Below are positions 5,607 through 9,627 of a stretch of DNA of 9,627 nt, one piece after another (positions within the stretch are counted from its first letter, which is position 1; every line of letters starts with the position of its first letter). Position numbers and translations under genes: made by a program. The notes under the pieces were generated by a model. The model searched no databases, was not told the DNA's origin, and saw only the letters and a program-made list of their open reading frames with translations. The stretch is from positions 1 through 9,627 of the forward strand of contig JBGOUJ010000273.1 of NCBI GenBank assembly GCA_041477005.1. Direction: 5' to 3'. The stretch is from JBGOUJ01 sp041477005. Lineage in GTDB: Bacteria > Acidobacteriota > Terriglobia > Bryobacterales > JACQDG01.

Positions 5607-8600
5607 CTAGAAAATGAACCGCAGGGCCAACTGGGCCGATCGGGCGCTGCTGCTGAACACCTGGTCCCACTGGGCAAATCGCGCGTTGCCTGGAACCAGG
5701 AAGTCACGGGTCGTAGTGTAGGAACTGGTCAGCCTCACGGAGTTGACGTAACCGGGTGTGAACTGCGGGTGGTTGAAGGCGTTGCCAAAGTCTCCGCGGA
5801 ACTCCAGGGTCTTGCCCTCGCGGACCGTGAACTTCTTCGCCAGCGACAGATCGAAGTTGTTGATGCCGCGGGTGGCCAGCGTGTTCCGGCCGCCGTTCGA
5901 GAGGGCTCCCGCCCCGGCGACGATGTATCGCGCGTTTGGGTCCTTGGCCAGATAAGCCACCGTGGCGCCGGCGCTGTTCGTCAGCGCTGTCACGCCGCTT
6001 CCCTCGTTCGGATTCCCGGCAGGATTGATGATCGTGCGGTCACCGGCGGTGTCGCCGTTCTGATTGGAGTCCAGGCCGCTTTGCACCGTCGCGTATTCGG
6101 GAGATTCGGCCGTGTAAGTTCCCACGACTCTCCAGTTCCCGATCAGGTTCTTCTTCAGCCAGTTATTGTCGTGGCTCAGCCACGGCGTCTCCCAAATCCA
6201 GTTCAGCGTGAGCCGCTGCCGCCGGTCGAGAGCGGAAGAAGCCCAGTCCGGCCTGAGATTGAAGAAATTCTGCTCACGCCGTGGAGTTAGATAGGTACTG
6301 AAGTGGGTCGCCGTACTGTCATCCATGTTGTGGCTCCAGGTGTAGGAAGCGATCATCTGGAACCCGTGCGTGAACCGCCGGTTCAACTGCACCGCCAGCC
6401 CGTTATACCTCGAATTCCCGATGGGCGGCCACCAGGTAATGTTGCTCAGAAAGCCGTACTGCGCCAGGGTGTTGTTGGGGTAGGACTGGATCTGGGCCAG
6501 GGTGAGCGGAAGCGCATCGAGGGCCCCTTGCCCCGGATTCTGCATGTAGGTGGGCAGGTAGCGGCTCGGCGTTACCTTCGGATATTTGTTCATCTGGTTC
6601 TGGACCAGCAGGTGAACGCCCTTGGTTCCGACGTATCTCACTTCCAGGGTGTAATCCCTGTGGAAGATATGTTGAACCGCGGCGTTCCAGTTGATCGAGT
6701 AGGGCAGCACCTGGTCGGGTATGAAGCTCGAAGTGGCCGCGCGGGCATCCGCTTGAGAAAGGTTGCCACCGGCCGCAATGCTGCCCGGCTTGATTCCGCC
6801 GTTGGCGAGGAAGGGCGCCTTGAAGAGGTCGGGGAAATTGTTGGCATCGAACGTCGCACTGAGCTGTGGCGGGTAGGCCGTGCTTCCCACATTGTCGAAA
6901 ATGACATCGTAAGCGGTCCCAAAGCCGGCGCGGAACACGGTGGTGCCGCCCGTACCCGGCGAATAGGCGATGCCGATCTTGGGAGAAAAGTTCTTGTTTG
7001 AGGTCTTCGGAGCGGTGAATGTCAGAATGCCGGGCAGGTTGGAGACGGCATTCAGGGTCTGCAAACTCATCCCCAGAGGAACCGTTGTACGCTCCCAGCG
7101 AACGCCCAGGTTCAACGTGACGTTGTGGCGAATCCGCCAACTATCGGCGCCATACAGGTAGGTGGCCCACTGATTTCCGTAATAGCTGGTGCTGCCCAAG
7201 TTCCGCTCCGCCAGATCGCTCGGAATCTGGTCAGTCAAAAACTCGTTCAGGTCAAAGTAGTCGTAATCCCCGCGCTCCCGCTGAATAAAGTGCTGCGGGG
7301 AGATCACGTCCCGCCCGTCGAAGCCAAACTTGAAAGCATGCTTCCCTTTGGTCCAGTTCAGGTTCTCGACCAACTGGTACGTGTTCTGGATGGCGTACTG
7401 CGGGGCGTTGGGATCGGGCCCGATCTGTACCGCCAGATCGTTATCAATGGTGATATTGGGGAACCTATCGAGCCCCGGAAACTGGAAGTTCGGGACCACA
7501 TAGAACTGGCTGAATCGATTGAAGCCGAGCCGCAGCTCGTTGGTCAGGTTGGGGCTGAAGTTGTGGTACTCGCCGATCGTCACCAGATAGAAGCGCTGGG
7601 GCAAAGTGGTCCAGAACTTCGGCAGGTTGGCGTTGTTATCGAGCTGGTCCAGCTTATTCATGATGAATCTGCCGCGAAGCGCATCCCGCTCCGAGATGGT
7701 GTAATCGGTGCTGGCCACCGCCACGTACTGATTGGTGAAGTTAGCGCCGGTGGTCGGCAAGATGCCGGTCGGAATGGTCACGCCGTTCACCGTGGTAAAG
7801 TCGCTGGCGGTTGGCGCCGGATCGACAAACTGTTTGAGGATACTGTAATTGGTCTTGGAAAGGCCGGGCATCGCGTCGAGCTTGGCATAGCCGGCGGCGG
7901 TGGGCGCAAAAAGCGCCGACGGTGGAGTGTACGCCTGGCCCAGAGGAGCATACTCGAAGTTGCCGAAGTAGAACAGTTTGTCCTTCTTGATCGGGCCTCC
8001 AACGCTGGCTCCCAGCCGGTTCTGGTCGAAACGGGGATTCGAGAGGATGCCCTGGCGCGCAAAGGACTGGTCCACGGCATTCAAGTTGCGGTTCTGGAAG
8101 TACTCGTAAAGGGTCCCGTGCAATTCGTTGGTTCCGCCCTTCACGACGGTATTGAACTGGCCGCCGGAAGAATGACCGAATTCCGAGGTGAACTGGTTCT
8201 GCAAAAGCGAAAACTCCGCGGTGGCGTCGGTCGGCACGTAGACCAGCGGACCCGTAACGGTCTTGTTGTTGTTGTCCACACCCTCGATCATGAAGTTGTT
8301 GTTCATCGGCCGCTGGCCGCCGATGGAGGGCCCCGTCCCCTGCCCGACGCCACCGTTGCTGGCCACCCCGGCGCCCAGGAGCGAGAGGTTCAGCGCGCCA
8401 AAAAAGTTTCCCGAGGCTTCGATGATCGGCATCTCCGCGATCTGCTTGCCTTGAAACGTGGATTGCACGGTAGCGGTCGTAGTGTCGATGGAGGTTGTTG
8501 CCTCCATGACCTCCACCGTCGTCGTCACGGCGCCGACCTGCAGCGTCAAGTTGGCGGTTGTGGTCTTGTTCAACTCGACGCTGATATTCTTGAGGCTGGC

Positions 8601-8870
8601 GTCTGGGAACCCGGCTGCCTTGACGGCGAGGTTGTACGCGCCGATGGGGATGTTATTAAAACGGTAGGAGCCGGCGGCGCCGGTCTGGGCCGAGTACTTC
8701 ACCCCCGTTGCCACGTTCTCCAGCTCCACGTTTGCGTTAGGCACGCCGGCCCCGGTCAGGTCGACAATCGCCCCTACCAGGTTGCCGTCGATCGCCTGCG
8801 CGAAACCGTGCGTAGCGAAACCAGCCAGCGCGATCAGGATCGCTGCTATAAAGACTATAAAGGTCCGCAT
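5607..8870 (-). CDS. Oar-like TonB-dependent outer-membrane receptor
   Basis: A 1087-residue outer-membrane protein. The start at 8870 is preferred because it opens a classic signal peptide (residues 1 to about 26, hydrophobic IVFIAAILIALAG, cut near GFAQA) and has GGAGGGG three bases upstream; a frame extension to 8942 lacks both. Residues about 27-115 are a carboxypeptidase-regulatory-like Ig-type domain ('GNLVGAIVDLTGAGVPNANV', 'GSYRFNNIPIGAYNLAV'). The plug region follows (about 120-250), with GGQRP, MIEGVDNNN (194-202), EFGHSSGGQFN and VVKGGTNELHGTLYEYFQNR (243-261). The remainder is beta-barrel with Tyr- and Asn-rich strands, ending LRFIF with the C-terminal Phe used by the outer-membrane assembly machinery. 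Such receptors are numerous in Acidobacteriota and Myxococcus and are thought to import large or polymeric substrates; the substrate here is unknown. I saw no clear TonB box. The gene is monocistronic, with a strong terminator after it. Confidence 0.93.
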   Translation of the reverse strand: MRTFIVFIAAILIALAGFATHGFAQAIDGNLVGAIVDLTGAGVPNANVELENVATGVKYSAQTGAAGSYRFNNIPIGAYNLAVKAAGFPDASLKNISVELNKTTTANLTLQVGAVTTTVEVMEATTSIDTTTATVQSTFQGKQIAEMPIIEASGNFFGALNLSLLGAGVASNGGVGQGTGPSIGGQRPMNNNFMIEGVDNNNKTVTGPLVYVPTDATAEFSLLQNQFTSEFGHSSGGQFNTVVKGGTNELHGTLYEYFQNRNLNAVDQSFARQGILSNPRFDQNRLGASVGGPIKKDKLFYFGNFEYAPLGQAYTPPSALFAPTAAGYAKLDAMPGLSKTNYSILKQFVDPAPTASDFTTVNGVTIPTGILPTTGANFTNQYVAVASTDYTISERDALRGRFIMNKLDQLDNNANLPKFWTTLPQRFYLVTIGEYHNFSPNLTNELRLGFNRFSQFYVVPNFQFPGLDRFPNITIDNDLAVQIGPDPNAPQYAIQNTYQLVENLNWTKGKHAFKFGFDGRDVISPQHFIQRERGDYDYFDLNEFLTDQIPSDLAERNLGSTSYYGNQWATYLYGADSWRIRHNVTLNLGVRWERTTVPLGMSLQTLNAVSNLPGILTFTAPKTSNKNFSPKIGIAYSPGTGGTTVFRAGFGTAYDVIFDNVGSTAYPPQLSATFDANNFPDLFKAPFLANGGIKPGSIAAGGNLSQADARAATSSFIPDQVLPYSINWNAAVQHIFHRDYTLEVRYVGTKGVHLLVQNQMNKYPKVTPSRYLPTYMQNPGQGALDALPLTLAQIQSYPNNTLAQYGFLSNITWWPPIGNSRYNGLAVQLNRRFTHGFQMIASYTWSHNMDDSTATHFSTYLTPRREQNFFNLRPDWASSALDRRQRLTLNWIWETPWLSHDNNWLKKNLIGNWRVVGTYTAESPEYATVQSGLDSNQNGDTAGDRTIINPAGNPNEGSGVTALTNSAGATVAYLAKDPNARYIVAGAGALSNGGRNTLATRGINNFDLSLAKKFTVREGKTLEFRGDFGNAFNHPQFTPGYVNSVRLTSSYTTTRDFLVPGNARFAQWDQVFSSSARSAQLALRFIF

Positions 8871-8883
8871 TTTCCCCTCCTCA
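8871..8883 (-). promoter_or_regulatory. Shine-Dalgarno region of the receptor gene
   Basis: On the minus strand GAGGAGGGGAAA directly precedes the ATG at 8870. It settles the start in favour of the signal-peptide methionine. The upstream stem-loop arm ends two bases away, so the site could be affected by that fold. Confidence 0.85.
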
Positions 8884-8884
8884 A

Positions 8885-8928
8885 GGTTGGCTCCGCCTCT
8901 AGTTTTTTGAAAAACTCTAATGCCAACC
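8885..8928 (-). promoter_or_regulatory. Nested inverted repeats in receptor 5' leader
   Basis: Outer arms GGTTGGC (8885-8891) and GCCAACC (8922-8928) are perfect complements 30 bases apart. Inside lies a second perfect inverted repeat, AGTTTTT (8901-8907) and AAAAACT (8910-8916). If the promoter near 8942-8968 is correct, both lie in the 5' leader of the receptor mRNA and the fold ends just before the Shine-Dalgarno. It may be an RNA switch or a protein-binding operator; which is not decidable here. Confidence 0.45.
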
Positions 8929-8941
8929 GTTAATAGAAGCA

Positions 8942-8968
8942 ATCATAACTATGCAGTTGGAGTGCCAA
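8942..8968 (-). promoter_or_regulatory. Candidate receptor promoter with overlapping operator
   Basis: On the minus strand TTGGCA (8968-8963) and TATGAT (8947-8942) match -35 and -10 consensus at 5 of 6 each, but the spacer is only 15 bases, shorter than ideal. The -35 lies within the inverted repeat AGTTGG-N4-CCAACT (8955-8970), a natural place for a repressor. Transcription would begin near 8935, about 65 bases before the ATG. Confidence 0.4.
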
Positions 8969-8970
8969 CT

Positions 8971-9559
8971 CTCAAAATTTGACGTAACCGTTGTAAAAAC
9001 AAACAAGTTGAACCACGTGCGCGGGGTACACAAAATATTGTTTTTCATAGCGGTTCTATGCAGAGCCATCGAGTCACCTGAGGACCAAGCGCAGGAGCCC
9101 TTTCGCGGGATGCCAGCTTGGCTGCGTTCGGCTGGTTACAACAGGAGTTGCGCACCGATTTCGCCGGCGAGAACAATCGAGGCACGGTCATTCTGCTCGG
9201 GGTAACAAAGCCGTTCAGTCGCACGAATTGGCCACCCCCAATGCTGCACTCAACGCCCAAGATGCCGTAACCGGCGTGGTAGGCAAACGCCGGCCGCGAC
9301 CGGTGGGAATGTTCGTTCACGGGGGGTGTGGAGTACACTGGGTGTTTTCGCGCTTGCCGACGTTCGGCTGTGGGCCTGTTTGCGCATGCCACGGGGAGTG
9401 CGACTTCAGAAAAGCCCGGCTCAGCTCCCTCAACCAATGCAGACGTCGAACCGGTATTCAGCCGCTTCTCCACCCTCGACCGGGTGCGGGAAGCGCAAAG
9501 ACCGGGGATGCACACATTCTATTGGGCGCTTTACCTTGAGGATACGGCCGCTAGTGTAG
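8971..9559. other. Intergenic stretch without a supported gene
   Basis: This region is AT-rich to about 9060, then GC-rich. No tRNA, rRNA or recognisable protein was found. Two plus-strand open frames look weakly coding: codons 9082-9267 (reading 'LAAFGWLQQELRTDF', 'GTVILLG') ending at a TAA, and 9281-9573 in another frame, ending 'VFSRFSTLDRVREAQ', 'MHTFYWALYLED' with a TAA inside the inverted repeat at 9560-9580. They could be remnants of a decayed gene, but the evidence is only residue pattern. A 7-bp stem (CCGGCGT 9271-9277, ACGCCGG 9287-9293) lies between them. Confidence 0.4.
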
Positions 9560-9580
9560 TGTCCAGCAAATAACTGGACA
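9560..9580. promoter_or_regulatory. Perfect 7-7-7 inverted repeat, operator-like
   Basis: TGTCCAG (9560-9566), a 7-base AT-rich spacer, and CTGGACA (9574-9580). The right arm contains the -35 hexamer TGGACA of the promoter-like pair that follows, as expected for a repressor site. It could instead be the end of an insertion sequence whose body lies beyond the window. Confidence 0.55.
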
Positions 9581-9603
9581 ATTGGATTGATCTCGGTTAT
9601 GCT
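9575..9603 (+). promoter_or_regulatory. Promoter-like pair facing the right edge
   Basis: TGGACA (9575-9580) and TATGCT (9598-9603) are separated by 17 bases and match consensus at 5 and 4 of 6. The -10 ends six bases before a GTG at 9610, the same spacing as for the gene at 5252, which again predicts a leaderless transcript. Confidence 0.4.
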
Positions 9604-9609
9604 GGAATC

Positions 9610-9627
9610 GTGTCGCGATCCACGCCC
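9610..9627 (+). CDS. Possible 5' end of a gene leaving the window
   Basis: Six codons from GTG (reading MSRSTP) run off the right edge. The only support is the promoter-like pair and inverted repeat immediately upstream. An ATG at 9599 in another frame would overlap the -10 and is less likely. No function can be assigned. Confidence 0.25.

Noticed and set aside
7125..8933. A 602-codon plus-strand open frame opposite the receptor gene
   Set aside because: It is antisense to a clearly conserved receptor, has no recognisable domain and arises from codon bias on the real strand.
8979..9036. Rightward promoters (TTGACG at 8979, TTGAAC at 9008) divergent from the receptor gene
   Set aside because: The first lacks a -10 at the right distance, the second has only a weak CAAAAT, and no gene follows.
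9045..9515. A 156-codon minus-strand frame in the right intergenic region
   Set aside because: No family resemblance, no Shine-Dalgarno that I could see, and many Cys, Arg and Pro residues in a chance-like pattern.

Overview
The window is GC-rich chromosomal DNA. It most resembles a member of the Acidobacteriota (Solibacter/Bryobacter-like). That assignment is an inference. It rests on a very large Oar-type TonB-dependent receptor with an N-terminal carboxypeptidase-regulatory-like domain, a HEAT-repeat protein, short intergenic tandem repeats and start regions that often lack a Shine-Dalgarno sequence. No phage, CRISPR array, rRNA or tRNA was seen.

Layout. (1) Positions 1-2076, minus strand: trpD (anthranilate phosphoribosyltransferase), then a HEAT-repeat protein whose 3' end lies beyond the left edge. 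(2) 2077-2205: divergent intergenic region with a degenerate 7-bp tandem repeat and a GC stem-loop just before sucC. (3) 2206-5110, plus strand: a tight run sucC-sucD-ndk-DUF2905-small ORF, with 4-bp overlaps at sucC/sucD and ndk/DUF2905. The first two genes make succinyl-CoA synthetase of the TCA cycle; ndk equilibrates the nucleoside triphosphate that this enzyme produces. An AT-rich 8-bp tandem repeat has run into the end of sucD and supplies its last codons and stop. (4) 5217-5503: an 83-residue coiled-coil protein with its own sigma70-like promoter, placed so that the mRNA would be leaderless. (5) 5544-5580: a strong terminator that works for both converging transcripts. (6) 5607-8870, minus strand: the outer-membrane receptor, complete from signal peptide to terminal Phe, with inverted repeats in its promoter and 5' leader. 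(7) 8971-9559: no gene that I can support, though two plus-strand open frames look weakly coding. (8) 9560-9627: a perfect inverted repeat overlapping a promoter-like pair that points into a gene possibly starting at 9610 and leaving the window.

The core genes are ordinary metabolism. The less ordinary points are a one-residue deletion in the CoA-binding loop of SucD, the repeat-built end of sucD, the nested and helically phased repeats before the receptor gene, two promoters (5217 and 9575) with the same leaderless geometry, and the unassigned small proteins at 4904 and 5252. I did not find a convincing new multi-gene defence or mobile system.
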